Shown piece by piece: positions 26,439 to 36,259 of a stretch of DNA of 64,000 nt. The DNA lies in NCBI RefSeq assembly GCF_031326225.1, contig NZ_CP133720.1, positions 1,364,001-1,428,000 of the forward strand, in the 5' to 3' direction. The DNA is from Undibacterium cyanobacteriorum (lineage in GTDB: Bacteria > Pseudomonadota > Gammaproteobacteria > Burkholderiales > Burkholderiaceae_D). A model generated the notes under the pieces. It was not told the origin of the DNA, searched no databases, and worked only from the letters and a program-made list of their open reading frames with translations. The position numbers were made by a program, and so were the translations under genes. Position 1 is the first letter of the stretch, and the number at the start of each line of letters is the position of its first letter.

Positions 26439-26639
26439 ATGATTGTTTTCTACGAATTTATGGAGCAACCGCCGTATTGGATTGCTCATGACGAAGAAGG
26501 TTATTGGTTAGTGCCAGTTCGCGAACAAGGTTGGCATGCACGTGAAGCCTTTGTTGGGCGCGTGCCCGATTTGCGAAAAATTGTTCATCACATCGATATA
26601 GATTTAGGTTTGCCTGACGCGTCGATGCCGCTTTCTTGA
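26439..26639 (+). CDS. Small conserved-looking hypothetical protein
   Basis: This 66-residue protein is rich in aromatics and charges (PPYWIAHDEEGYWLVPV, then GWHAREAFVGRVPDL). It reads like a small folded domain rather than random translation, but I do not recognise it. The ribosome-binding site is weak. Its 3' end overlaps the convergent sensor kinase gene by 52 bases. The true start may be the internal ATG at codon 8. Confidence 0.5.
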   Translation: MIVFYEFMEQPPYWIAHDEEGYWLVPVREQGWHAREAFVGRVPDLRKIVHHIDIDLGLPDASMPLS

Positions 26640-29600
26640 AGGGTAGGTGCGGTGATCGGCAGCTCAAGCTGAAAACTTGCGCCTTCGCCCTCGATGCTGC
26701 TGACAGTAATGCTGCCACCTAAAACCGATGTCACGATGTTATAGCTGATGTGTAAGCCAAGTCCGCTACCGCCTTGCCCCAGACGAGTCGTGAAGAAGGG
26801 CTCAAAAATACGATGAAGGTTTTTTGTCGCGATACCTTTCCCATCGTCCTTGATACGCAAACTGACTTTCTGCGCGCTTGATCGTTTCCCAATGATGCGG
26901 ATGTGTCCACCGAGCCGACCATCGAAACCGTGTATCACGGCGTTGATAATGAGATTACTGATTACTTGCCCAAGAGCACCGGGATAGCTATCCATTTGAA
27001 TGTCGTGATCGATCTCAAGCTCGAGTTCATGCTGCTCGCGTCTTAGCCGCGCTGCTAAGGTCATGCAGATTTCTTCGCAAATCGTATGTAATCGGAATTG
27101 GCGTCGTTGGTTTGAGGTCTGGTCGGTCGAGATCTGTTTAAAGCTAGAGACCAATTGAGCCGAAGTGTCGAGATTGCGCACAATGATCTCCATAGCCTCG
27201 GTCGATGCCGTACAAAATTTCTCCATCTCCGAACGTTTCAGCGTGCCAGCTTGTATCATTTGAAGGAAATTGTCGTTGCGTTCTTTGAGTGTGCTGGCAA
27301 CGAGAAGGCTGTTGCCAATCGGTGTATTGAGTTCATGTGCAACACCAGCAACGATGGAACCTAGTGCTGCGAGTTTTTCCTGTTCGACTAATTTGCTTTG
27401 CGTGAGTTTGAGATGCTCATAGGCGGCCGCCTTGTCGAGTGCGACCGCGGCGTAAGCGCCCAGTGTTCGCAACATGTCGAGGTGGGTGGACTGATACGCA
27501 TTTTCCCGAACGCTGAGGACGGTGATAACACCAATGACTTGTTCACGGACCACTAAGGGTATGTAGATGGCGGAACGTGCAGCAGCGGCAAAACTACCGT
27601 CGATACGCTTCGCCGGGCGAACGCCTTGGTCGATGTCATTGATGATATTGATGGCGAAGTCGAGTTTGTCGATTAAGATTTCTGCTTTTTCGAGAACGCA
27701 ACGCGCAGAAGGCTGTTGAGGATCATCGAGGCTACGTTGAAAAGGCTCGGCGGGCACACCGCGATCCATGATGCGCTCGAAATTCACAGTGCGTTTTTCC
27801 CAGTCCACCATCCCGATGCCATACACATCGGCGTCCATCAATTTTGCGACATGTGCGTAGAAAATAGACTGTATCGTGTTGATATCCAGAGAAGCGCTGA
27901 TCTCTCGTCCGATTTCACTGAGAAGTAAAATTGTATGGCGTGCTTTGTCGGCGAGTTCACGTTCACGTTCAGCGATTTCCTTTTCCGTTTTGAGTTGTTC
28001 TTTTTGTTCGAACACTTCTTGTGTTCGTGCCGCGACCTGTTGTTCTAGCTTCATTTGATGTCGCGTCAGGAATTGGATTCTGAGACGATATGCCATGTAC
28101 AGTAAGCTAATCGATACGAGACCTAGCAGGGAAAGAAACCACCAACTTTTCCAAAATGGCGGTGAGACGTGTACTTTGAGTTGATAAGCGTCTTCATTCC
28201 ATATGCCTGATGCATTAGCAGCTTTGACCCGCAACACATAGTCGCCTTGATCGAGATTAGTATAAGTTGCGAGCCCTTCGCCAGGTTTGCCATAAATCCA
28301 ATCGCGATCGAAACCCTCTAGTTTCCATGCCAAGCGATTATTTTTACTGAAGTAAAATTGTAGTGGTGCAAACTCGAAACTAATCATCGCTTGCTTGGGA
28401 GAGAGAAAGATCGCGCGCGCATCTCTCAGCATGCCTTCAATGCCGAGTTCTGCGAGGCTACTGCGCTGGTGTGTTGAATGAGATTCTTCGGTGGTCGGAT
28501 CGCTAAGAGATTGGTTGAATTCGAGAAGATCGGAAAGTACAACTCGAACGGGCGTATCGTTTTCTTTCAGCTCGCGGGGGTTGAATGCCAGTACGCCGAT
28601 TGATCCGAATAGGAGCCGGCCATCTTTGAGCATGGTATTGGCTCCGAAGTTGAAGCTTCCTTCAATCGGGCCATCTGTGCTGGAATAAATACGCGCTTGA
28701 TTTTGATGAAGTTTGAGATGGACGAGGCCTTGCTCGGCACCTAGCCAAAGATCGCCTTGTTGATCATGCTGTACATTAATGATCCAACCTTCGGGCATTC
28801 CTTTGACGTGGCGCCAAGATTGTAATTCCCATGCGTCGCCGTTGCGTACTAATTGATATAAACCATAAGACGTGCCGACCCAGATACGTTCTTGCTCATC
28901 TTGATGCAAACCGTAGATCGATAGCCGAGCGGGATTTTTGAGAGCCTGAGTTGGTTTGATCGGCTGGCTGAAGGTTTGGGTGACATGATTCCAAAGTTGA
29001 ATACCACCCTTGGTACCAATCCAAAGATTATGCTGTTTGTCTTCGAGCAGACAATCGACGGTGTCATGCGTGAGTGAGCCATGGTTTGTCACCGTTTCGG
29101 CTTCTTTTTTTGCGACATCTTCTGTAACAGTAGCTGTGCTTCTTGCACGATAGGTATGAACCTTGAAGCTCGAGTCAATACGATACAAGCCGGCAGCACT
29201 TCCAGCCCAAATATCGCCCTTATGGTCTTTGATAATTGAACTAATCGAACCACCACCAGGCGTATTCAAATTCAGCGGTATGGTTCGCGAACGACGATTC
29301 TTTAAATGAAACAAATGTAGCCCATCATCACCGCCTAGCCACATCTCATCCTTCGATTGCCGCAGCATAGCCTTGATATTTCTGGCTTGGGTCTGCGCAA
29401 TAGGAATCCGTTCAACCTTCCCGCTTTTGAGATCGAGATAATTGAGACCACCGCCGTAAGTGCCTATCCACACGTGGTCATCTTGCTCAGGGCTAATCGC
29501 CATGGCAGCGTCATTGCTGAGACTATTCACGTCCTCAGCGACATGGGCATAGTTGGTAAAACCCTTTTTTCGAAGGTCAACTAAACTGGTGCCATTGCCC

Positions 29601-30637
29601 CAGGTCCCAACCCACAGCGTACCAGAGCGATCTTGTAGTAGGGAGGCGATCGAATTGCCGGCAATACTGGTTGGAATCGCTGGAGAATGTGTAAAGACTT
29701 CGATTTCTTCAGAGGGTAGCCGGCGTACCCGAGTGAGGCCAAAATTGTCACCATAGCCGATCCAGATCGATTGCTCCTCGTCTTTGAAAAGAGCGAAGAC
29801 TCGACCTTGTTTTAATTTAAGTCGTTCGACGATAGGATCGGGTTGCGCTGTCGTACCGCTAACGTCCCACACTTGTAAGCCGCTTTGCGTGCCAACCCAG
29901 AGCTTGTTCTGATGATCGATGGTAAGGCTGCGCACCGCGTGCTGAATCCGTTCACTGGGTGTCGCATTGGATGCTACATCGAATTGCAAACTAATCTTGC
30001 CAGTCACACTCACATGCGAAATGATAGAGCCAACTGCAGCCCATACACCACCTGCGCCGTCGGGTATCATCGCTCGGATAAGGGCTCCGGGATCTCCTTG
30101 TAAGCGTATGCTCTCAAATTGTTGATTGGGTGCTGCGCTCGGATTAAAACGCATTAATTGAAACTGCGTCGCGACCCATATTCTTCCTTGATCTGCATGC
30201 GCCAGTGACCAAATTCGTCGTTGTTGGAGAGACATTGCTTCGGGCATGTTGACCCGCTCAATTCGATCGTTACGGAGATCTAATCGATCGAGCCCTGCTG
30301 CAGTGCCGATCCACAGCTCTTGATGATCACCTTCGAGCAGGGCGGCAACTAAGGGATTACTGAGACTTTGTGGGTCTTCCGGATTCGCGTTCCAACGGGT
30401 CATCTTGCGACCGTCGTAGCGAGCTAAGCCAGAAGCGGTACCGAACCAAATTAAGCCCTGCTGATCTTGTAATATCGTGGGTACCGACCCATCTTGTAAG
30501 CCTTGTTCTTTGCCGATGTGGCTAAATCTTAAGGTTTGCTTGGAACTGGCGTAGACAGGAGAGTAGAGCGCGCTAAAGAAAAGGCTGCACGCGCAAAGGT
30601 ATACAATTCTTGCTAAGGTTTTGCCTTCACCAAACAT
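26588..30637 (-). CDS. Two-component sensor histidine kinase with periplasmic propeller
   Basis: This 1349-residue sensor kinase has, in order: a signal peptide (about 1-30); many two-component-regulator propeller repeats (W-GT--GL pattern) to about 730; a Y_Y_Y-type domain ending near 830; one transmembrane helix around 840-860; a coiled coil around 865-920; a GAF domain around 925-1080; HisKA with phosphoacceptor H1101 (AHELNTPIGN); and an HATPase domain with NLIINAV, DDGKGI and GSGLGLHIS. No receiver or DNA-binding domain is attached, unlike many propeller hybrids. No partner regulator is adjacent. The ligand is probably an extracellular molecule, unidentified. Confidence 0.9.
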   Translation of the reverse strand: MFGEGKTLARIVYLCACSLFFSALYSPVYASSKQTLRFSHIGKEQGLQDGSVPTILQDQQGLIWFGTASGLARYDGRKMTRWNANPEDPQSLSNPLVAALLEGDHQELWIGTAAGLDRLDLRNDRIERVNMPEAMSLQQRRIWSLAHADQGRIWVATQFQLMRFNPSAAPNQQFESIRLQGDPGALIRAMIPDGAGGVWAAVGSIISHVSVTGKISLQFDVASNATPSERIQHAVRSLTIDHQNKLWVGTQSGLQVWDVSGTTAQPDPIVERLKLKQGRVFALFKDEEQSIWIGYGDNFGLTRVRRLPSEEIEVFTHSPAIPTSIAGNSIASLLQDRSGTLWVGTWGNGTSLVDLRKKGFTNYAHVAEDVNSLSNDAAMAISPEQDDHVWIGTYGGGLNYLDLKSGKVERIPIAQTQARNIKAMLRQSKDEMWLGGDDGLHLFHLKNRRSRTIPLNLNTPGGGSISSIIKDHKGDIWAGSAAGLYRIDSSFKVHTYRARSTATVTEDVAKKEAETVTNHGSLTHDTVDCLLEDKQHNLWIGTKGGIQLWNHVTQTFSQPIKPTQALKNPARLSIYGLHQDEQERIWVGTSYGLYQLVRNGDAWELQSWRHVKGMPEGWIINVQHDQQGDLWLGAEQGLVHLKLHQNQARIYSSTDGPIEGSFNFGANTMLKDGRLLFGSIGVLAFNPRELKENDTPVRVVLSDLLEFNQSLSDPTTEESHSTHQRSSLAELGIEGMLRDARAIFLSPKQAMISFEFAPLQFYFSKNNRLAWKLEGFDRDWIYGKPGEGLATYTNLDQGDYVLRVKAANASGIWNEDAYQLKVHVSPPFWKSWWFLSLLGLVSISLLYMAYRLRIQFLTRHQMKLEQQVAARTQEVFEQKEQLKTEKEIAERERELADKARHTILLLSEIGREISASLDINTIQSIFYAHVAKLMDADVYGIGMVDWEKRTVNFERIMDRGVPAEPFQRSLDDPQQPSARCVLEKAEILIDKLDFAINIINDIDQGVRPAKRIDGSFAAAARSAIYIPLVVREQVIGVITVLSVRENAYQSTHLDMLRTLGAYAAVALDKAAAYEHLKLTQSKLVEQEKLAALGSIVAGVAHELNTPIGNSLLVASTLKERNDNFLQMIQAGTLKRSEMEKFCTASTEAMEIIVRNLDTSAQLVSSFKQISTDQTSNQRRQFRLHTICEEICMTLAARLRREQHELELEIDHDIQMDSYPGALGQVISNLIINAVIHGFDGRLGGHIRIIGKRSSAQKVSLRIKDDGKGIATKNLHRIFEPFFTTRLGQGGSGLGLHISYNIVTSVLGGSITVSSIEGEGASFQLELPITAPTLQESGIDASGKPKSISM

Positions 30638-31014
30638 GATGAGTCGGCCTTCCTATGAGTGAACTGCAAGTCAAAGAGGGTTGCGAATTACTCTAAACTT
30701 GGCGGCGTTGAACGTCAACGAGATTTCCCATATCGGATCGGAATCCAACAAGCGCATTTGGACAGCGTTGCGCCATTATTTGCGAGAGATTGCTCAAGTG
30801 AAAGGGCAGTATTTCACACAGCAAATACTGCCGCTAAGAATTAAGTTGTTATCTTGCTCTGATTCTGTCGTATTCTGCAAACACAGCTCTGATCGCTTTT
30901 ATAACTTATTGATTTTTTTTGGGTTTTATCGCACTTAGATACTTTTCTCGTCCCTAAAAAGTCGCTAGTATCATTGCGTTTGGCAAGTGGTTTGTCATTT
31001 TTTTGGAGATCGTT
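30638..31014. other. Intergenic region with a perfect hairpin
   Basis: This 377-base divergent spacer lies between the sensor kinase and the small secreted protein gene. No credible gene is present. It holds GGCAGTATTT (30805-30814) and AAATACTGCC (30823-30832), a perfect 10-bp inverted repeat without a T tract. An AT-rich stretch at 30890-30960 may carry the downstream promoter. Confidence 0.5.
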
Positions 31015-31401
31015 ATGAAAAAAATCATTGTTAGTGCATGCTTGGGTTTGGCGATGGTTGGAAGTGCGTTTGCAGTGGAAGCGCCAAAACCGGTGGACAC
31101 TTCGGTGGACGGCATTTTTACTGCCTTGTCGACAAGCCGTAATTTGCAAAAAACAGTGGATCAATTGATTGCTAATGGCGCTGATCATCACTCTGTGATT
31201 TCGATCGCTGCTGCGGCTGGTATCCCACAAAGCAAAATCATGAAGTTGCAAGTGTGCGTGAATTCTTCCTCCACTGACTCGACGACTTTGAGCGCGACTT
31301 GCATGCGTCCAAAAACAGTGATGACTGCTTACGAAAGTGGTTTGAACGATCCTCTCACTTATTTGCCAGCTACAGCTGCTGGTAAGAAAACCAAGAAGTA
31401 A
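31015..31401 (+). CDS. Small secreted protein of unknown function
   Basis: This 128-residue protein has a textbook signal peptide (KK, hydrophobic core, cleavage after SAFA at about residue 20). The mature part is mostly helical with two cysteines (QVCVNSS and SATCMRP) that could form one disulfide, and it ends in a lysine cluster (GKKTKK). I do not recognise a family. A strong ribosome-binding site (TTGGAG) at the ATG and a strong terminator right after the stop suggest good expression as a single gene. Confidence 0.75.
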   Translation: MKKIIVSACLGLAMVGSAFAVEAPKPVDTSVDGIFTALSTSRNLQKTVDQLIANGADHHSVISIAAAAGIPQSKIMKLQVCVNSSSTDSTTLSATCMRPKTVMTAYESGLNDPLTYLPATAAGKKTKK

Positions 31402-31414
31402 TTTTCTTGACGCA

Positions 31415-31444
31415 CAAAAAAAAGCAGCTCCGGCTGCTTTTTTT
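31415..31444 (+). terminator. Rho-independent terminator
   Basis: GCAGC / GCTGC stem with a TCCG loop (31424-31437), extended by an A tract before and a T7 run after. It is 13 bases after the stop of the small secreted protein. Confidence 0.92.
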
Positions 31445-31597
31445 ATTGGTACTTGCGGTTTGTACTGTACATAGGATGCCGTGAAGGTGGGATGGAAACT
31501 AGAGTGTTTGAAGGGCAATGCTGTTAGAATCAAGGCTTATTTTAATTGATGATGTGATTCAAAAAGTCACCGTCCAACTTCTGCCTTTCGCTACTTC

Positions 31598-32374
31598 ATG
31601 TTCAAGTATTTACGCATCGGCCTCTTGTTGATCATTCTGGGTGCGGTAGCGATTTCTAGTTATCGTGCTCGCACTAAATCGGTAGAGTGGCAATACACGC
31701 TCATGGTGAATGTTTATCCCATCAATGGTGATCAAAGTGCTGCGAGTGAGGATTACATTCGACAATTAAAGCGCGAAGATTTCGTCGCGATTGAAGAATT
31801 TATTCAGCGTGAGAAAGCCAAGTATGGCAAAGCCGACCAAGCGGGTGTTGAGATCCGATTGATGCCTCAACTCAAAGAAGGACCACCGGCGCCACCCGCA
31901 CAACAGAATCCATTGAAGGTGATGTGGTGGAGTCTGAAGTTTCGGTGGTGGGCCTATCAAAACGCCAAACTCAAAGGCCCAGGTCCGCAGGTGCGTTTGT
32001 TTGTGCAATATTTTGATCCTGCGAAATCACAAGTGCATCATTCCACCGCCTTGCAAGAAGGCTTGATCGGGCGTGTTAATCTGTTTGCTAGTAAGGAACT
32101 TAGCCCGACAAATAATGTCGTAATCGCACATGAAATGTTGCATACCTTGGGCGCGACCGATAAGTATGATTTGGCCAACGACTATCCAGATTTTCCAGAC
32201 GGTTTCGCTGAGCCGCAACGCCAACCAATTTTGCCGCAGCGTTTTGCGGAAATTATGGGCGGTAGAATACCCGTCTCAACGCAAGAAGCGATCATTCCTA
32301 TGCATTTAGGATTGGTGCGACTTGGTAAAAAAACTGCGGAAGAAATTAACCTTCTCCCCAAACCAAATTCTTAG
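31598..32374 (+). CDS. Membrane-anchored HEXXH zincin-like protein
   Basis: This 258-residue protein has one N-terminal membrane helix (about residues 5-22) and a soluble domain outside the cytoplasm. The sequence AHEMLHTLGATDKYD at 177-191 gives H178, E179, H182, G185 and D188, the HEXXHXXGXXD pattern of metzincin-like proteases. A later EIMGGRIP segment could supply a methionine turn. I do not recognise a named family. It is followed 20 bases later by an XRE regulator gene, so the pair is probably co-transcribed. Confidence 0.72.
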   Translation: MFKYLRIGLLLIILGAVAISSYRARTKSVEWQYTLMVNVYPINGDQSAASEDYIRQLKREDFVAIEEFIQREKAKYGKADQAGVEIRLMPQLKEGPPAPPAQQNPLKVMWWSLKFRWWAYQNAKLKGPGPQVRLFVQYFDPAKSQVHHSTALQEGLIGRVNLFASKELSPTNNVVIAHEMLHTLGATDKYDLANDYPDFPDGFAEPQRQPILPQRFAEIMGGRIPVSTQEAIIPMHLGLVRLGKKTAEEINLLPKPNS

Positions 32375-32394
32375 ATTTTAAATCGAGGTTATCG

Positions 32395-33186
32395 ATGAGT
32401 TCACCTGAGTTATTGCTTGATGTACTAAGAACAGAGCTGCGTCGTGTAGGGATGACCTACAAACAATTGGCAAATTTGATTGATATGAGCGAGTCGAGTA
32501 TCAAGCGCATGTTCGGCCAAAAAGATATGACATTGTCGCGCTTGGCGCAGATCTGCAAAGTCGCTGAAATTTCTCTGGAAGATGTGTTGCGGCAAGCAGC
32601 GGATGTTACACCTCAAGCGGATCATCTCACCTTGGCGCAAGAAAAGGCGCTCATGGAAAATCCGAAATTGCTCTTAGTGGCGATTTCATGTCTCGGCCAT
32701 TGGACCTTTGAGCAGATCATCGAAACTTACACGCTGACCGAAGCTGAGTGCGTACTATGCATGATTGAACTCGATAAGCACGAGTTGATTGAGTTGAAAC
32801 CGATGAATCGTTATCGCTTGCGAGTTTCTCCGGCCTTCCGCTGGCGTGCCGATGGTCCAATCCAAGCTTTCTTTAAAGAGAAGGTGGTCGCAGATTATTT
32901 CGAAGGGCGTTTCGATGGCACTGGTGAATCGTTGATGTGTGTGCCAGCACGCTTATCACAAAACAGCGCACGTGAAATCCAACAAAAGATTCAACATTTA
33001 GCGGCCGAAATTGCACGTCTGCAGCAAGAAGATCGACGCTTGCCACCCGAGGATAGAGATGGCTTCACATTGATGCTGGGATTCCGTTCTTGGGAATTCT
33101 CTGCTTTCACTGCTTTGCGTCGACCAAGCACGATGGCCAACGCAAAGACGACCGTGGTTCACCAAATCGGGCCCAAGAATAAGTAG
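32395..33186 (+). CDS. XRE family transcriptional regulator
   Basis: This 263-residue protein has an N-terminal Cro/C1-type helix-turn-helix (about residues 8-62: MTYKQLANLIDMSESSIKRM, then LSRLAQICKVAEISLEDV). A C-terminal region of about 190 residues with a second winged-helix-like part is predicted to be helical. The target is unknown. AGGTT precedes the ATG. It follows the HEXXH protein gene by 20 bases. Its last 28 bases overlap the 3' end of the convergent patatin gene. Confidence 0.85.
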   Translation: MSSPELLLDVLRTELRRVGMTYKQLANLIDMSESSIKRMFGQKDMTLSRLAQICKVAEISLEDVLRQAADVTPQADHLTLAQEKALMENPKLLLVAISCLGHWTFEQIIETYTLTEAECVLCMIELDKHELIELKPMNRYRLRVSPAFRWRADGPIQAFFKEKVVADYFEGRFDGTGESLMCVPARLSQNSAREIQQKIQHLAAEIARLQQEDRRLPPEDRDGFTLMLGFRSWEFSAFTALRRPSTMANAKTTVVHQIGPKNK

Positions 33187-35429
33187 AAAGTTGAGCCGGT
33201 GTTTTGTGTAGCACCGGCGCCAAAATAGAGGGGGCCGAAGCGCGTATCAAAGGCGACAAACGCACTGCCACTGCGCTTGATTTTGCTGAACTTGACCGCT
33301 TCCCCCTCGCCAAATCCACCACCAAGTTCTGCAGAAAATCCGAGGCGCACAGCGCCTCCGAGCGCAGCCGGCATATTGCCAATTCGGCGCGCAGCGACGA
33401 TGCGTCCTAAGGCAACCGTTTTGTTCGACAGCGAATCGGCGGGAGTGCCGGATAGACGTAAAAATCCCCCAAGCGACAACGGTGCAATATTGCCTTGTGA
33501 GCGCGCCCATTCTCCATATACATGGCCAGCCCAATCGCCACGTTGGAATGCCGTCATGCCGACCAATGAAGAGTTCAAAATCGCTTTCTCGCCTAAAACG
33601 TCCGCTTTGGCTCTTTCAAAGCCAAAGGTCAAGTACTGGCCGCGGGTTGGGAAGGCCAGTGAGTCTAGCGTGTCGATGCGCAAACGGGCGTATTCTGAGG
33701 TATGCGAGTTGTTGATAAATTGGCCCGGCAGTTCAGGCAGGGTTTGCTCGGCTTGAGCATGTTGCTTGCGAAAGCCGACTTGAAGTTCGCCCCAATTACC
33801 GAGTTGATAGCCGAAAGGAATGTCGGCACCGCTGGTCTTGTAGCCAAAGCGCGCCGTTTTTCTACCGGAATTGAAAAGATCGATAGAGGTCGCTCCCGAT
33901 TCAAGGGTGGGGGCGATAAACCAAGGACTTCCAGGGCCTAGCGGTTGATAGAACTGACCTGCTATCACACGGTTAAAACCGATACGACCGAGCAGACGCA
34001 GTTCTCCGCCCCAGTCGTTCAAGGAAGATGAGATATTCATAGCCCCAATCGAAAACTGATGACTATCACGGAAATCACTCGACAGTTCTAAGCCAACCCG
34101 CAGACGATTGCGTCCCCATACCGCTTCATGAGTTTTGATGGTGACATCGCGTTCATCGAGTTTATCTTGCATTTCGACTTCGACATGGTCGAGATCGCCG
34201 CGCCCGTACAACTTGGTGCTGACTTGACGCACCTTTTCTTCGCTGGCAAGTTCGTTGACCTGTATGCCCGATTGGCGAATCAAAATTTCGGGGTTGATAT
34301 GTTGTGTACCTTCGACCTCGATCTTGGCGATGCGTAAGGTCTTATCAGGAATGATGCCTTCTGCGGTTCGCAATTGATCGTAACGCGCGTATTCTTCTGC
34401 GCTAACCGAGAGTGAACGTAGTTTGAATTCGATCTGCCTCGCTGAATTGTCGCCCGCTACCATCGCCTTATGATGTTGATTGAAGTCGAGAAAATTAATC
34501 CCGCTCAGATCGGGCGCAATCAAAATGTCTTGCTCTTTGAGTTCCTTGAGCGAGCGTTGCACGTTTTGCTCGGTCAAAATTTGTAGCATCTGTTGCGCTA
34601 CACTGATGGCGCTGCCTAGTTCTTTTTCTTGCGCGAGTGGGGTGCCGACATTGACGGCGATAATGACATCCGCCCCCATTTTATGCGCCATGTCGATAGG
34701 AAGATTACGAACCAAACCACCGTCGACCACCAAGCGATTATTGACGCGAACCGGTGCAAACATGCCGGGTACGGCGAGTGAGGCACGCATGGTGATGAAG
34801 AGGGGTGAGTCACTCAACTCCACCAATTCACCAGTGACCAAGTCAGAGGCAACCGAGCGAAACGGAATCGGCAGATGATTCACATGCTCGGTTTTCATAC
34901 CATTGGGTAGCAAGCGCAATAAAGCTTGCTCGAGCGAGGCGTTGCCGGCCGCCGCTGGTGGTAGGCTAAGCCCTGATTTTGTGACCGCGAACTCGATTCG
35001 CGAAGGAAGTAAGACGTCTTCCTCGCGTCGTCTGAAATCAATTGCATCGCGGGCAGGGCGATCTGCTAACACGCTGTCCCACGAAGTTGTGCGTACGATT
35101 TGTTCGATATCTTCAACCGAACGACCGGCTGCATAGGCGCCACCAATCACCGCACCCATACTGGTGCCAACGACATAGTCGACGGGAATGCGCAGTTCTT
35201 TCAGAACTCGCAGAACGCCAATATGGGCAAAGCCGCGCGCGCCACCGCCCGAGAGAACCAAGGCAACCCGTGGTCGTTCTTTGTTCGATTGAAGTGCTGT
35301 AGGCTGCGATGGTGGCGTGGTCGAGGTTTCGTCGGTTGCAGCGTAGCTCGGTATCGACTGTATTAGCAAGCTTAGGCTGATGCTGATGAATGCAATACTG
35401 CGAAGTCGTTTGAAATGGAACATGGACAT
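33159..35429 (-). CDS. Patatin-like phospholipase with POTRA and beta-barrel (PlpD-like, type Vd)
   Basis: This protein of about 756 residues has a signal peptide (to about residue 31). A patatin domain follows with oxyanion motif GGGARG (61-66), nucleophile S90 in GTSMG and the catalytic D236 in DGG. Next is a POTRA-like domain (around 340-410) and a C-terminal 16-strand-type barrel ending in an aromatic residue (FLGPIW). This is the layout of PlpD, a type Vd autotransporter with lipase activity. The start is uncertain between two ATGs (35429, 35423) and a GTG at 35450. It follows hutC with a small gap. Confidence 0.88.
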   Translation of the reverse strand: MSMFHFKRLRSIAFISISLSLLIQSIPSYAATDETSTTPPSQPTALQSNKERPRVALVLSGGGARGFAHIGVLRVLKELRIPVDYVVGTSMGAVIGGAYAAGRSVEDIEQIVRTTSWDSVLADRPARDAIDFRRREEDVLLPSRIEFAVTKSGLSLPPAAAGNASLEQALLRLLPNGMKTEHVNHLPIPFRSVASDLVTGELVELSDSPLFITMRASLAVPGMFAPVRVNNRLVVDGGLVRNLPIDMAHKMGADVIIAVNVGTPLAQEKELGSAISVAQQMLQILTEQNVQRSLKELKEQDILIAPDLSGINFLDFNQHHKAMVAGDNSARQIEFKLRSLSVSAEEYARYDQLRTAEGIIPDKTLRIAKIEVEGTQHINPEILIRQSGIQVNELASEEKVRQVSTKLYGRGDLDHVEVEMQDKLDERDVTIKTHEAVWGRNRLRVGLELSSDFRDSHQFSIGAMNISSSLNDWGGELRLLGRIGFNRVIAGQFYQPLGPGSPWFIAPTLESGATSIDLFNSGRKTARFGYKTSGADIPFGYQLGNWGELQVGFRKQHAQAEQTLPELPGQFINNSHTSEYARLRIDTLDSLAFPTRGQYLTFGFERAKADVLGEKAILNSSLVGMTAFQRGDWAGHVYGEWARSQGNIAPLSLGGFLRLSGTPADSLSNKTVALGRIVAARRIGNMPAALGGAVRLGFSAELGGGFGEGEAVKFSKIKRSGSAFVAFDTRFGPLYFGAGATQNTGSTFYLFLGPIW

Positions 35430-35462
35430 ATGCAAATCGAAAAAGCGCACAGTGCAAAGTAG

Positions 35463-36179
35463 TTAGAAACTACCGGTAAACTGGTAGCGGTTACCTGGAT
35501 GCCACATCGTCACAATGGTGGCAACTTGATTTTGTGATCGGGTCTTGCGATGCAAAACGAGACTCGCCTCTTTGCTGGAGATTTGCAGCATATCGGCGAT
35601 CGAACGATCAGGAATCACCGCTTCGATACGATAGTCTACGCCTTGTAAGGGGGCCACCGCGACTAGATATTCATTGGGCGTCATGTGGGTGAAATCTTGA
35701 GCCAGGTATTCTGGCGCAAGGCTGGAATTGACCCAACGATCCTCGACTTGGATCGCTTGTTCGTTTTCAAAATGCACAATGACCGAGTGGTATAAGGTGT
35801 GCCCTGCCTTCACATTAAACTGTGCTGCCAATGAATCGTCGGCGGGATAGGCGATCAGCTCATGGAGCTCACTGCGATGGACGTGGCCACGAGCACGCAC
35901 TTCCGCTGCGATACTTTTGATCTCGACCAAGGTCGCTTGATATTTTTGCTGAGCTACATAGGTCCCAGAACCTTGAATTCGGTGCAGGATTTGTTCCGTG
36001 GTGAGCTCTCTCACGGCACGATTGACCGTCATGCGCGATACTTGAAATTTCTGTGCGAGTGCAGCTTCGGAAGGAATTGCATCACCTTCTTTCCAAGTAC
36101 CTGATTGGATTTCACGGATGAGATAGTTCTTGATCCGTTGAAAAACGGGAACATTGTCTGGCGCGGAATCTTGAGTCAT
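35463..36179 (-). CDS. hutC: Histidine utilization repressor, GntR/HutC family
   Basis: This 238-residue regulator has an N-terminal GntR winged helix (about residues 10-75: PSEAALAQKFQVSRMTVNRA) and a C-terminal UTRA ligand domain. It matches HutC, which represses hut genes and is released by urocanate. The match includes the ending WHPGNRYQFTGSF. It is separated from the hut operon by a chemoreceptor gene and lies in the opposite orientation. A perfect 16-bp palindrome overlaps the hutU promoter and is the expected operator. Confidence 0.92.
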   Translation of the reverse strand: MTQDSAPDNVPVFQRIKNYLIREIQSGTWKEGDAIPSEAALAQKFQVSRMTVNRAVRELTTEQILHRIQGSGTYVAQQKYQATLVEIKSIAAEVRARGHVHRSELHELIAYPADDSLAAQFNVKAGHTLYHSVIVHFENEQAIQVEDRWVNSSLAPEYLAQDFTHMTPNEYLVAVAPLQGVDYRIEAVIPDRSIADMLQISSKEASLVLHRKTRSQNQVATIVTMWHPGNRYQFTGSF

Positions 36180-36259
36180 TCGAGATTAAGATGAAAATTG
36201 GCAAAAGTGTCATTTTGAATCTTCAAGATAATAGCACGAGCGATCCCGCTTGCAGGTGT

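Noticed and set aside
30841..31533. Long minus-strand open frame opposite the small secreted protein
   Set aside because: Composition is atypical (cysteine, histidine and serine rich), it runs through the terminator, and the plus-strand gene has signal peptide and ribosome-binding site.
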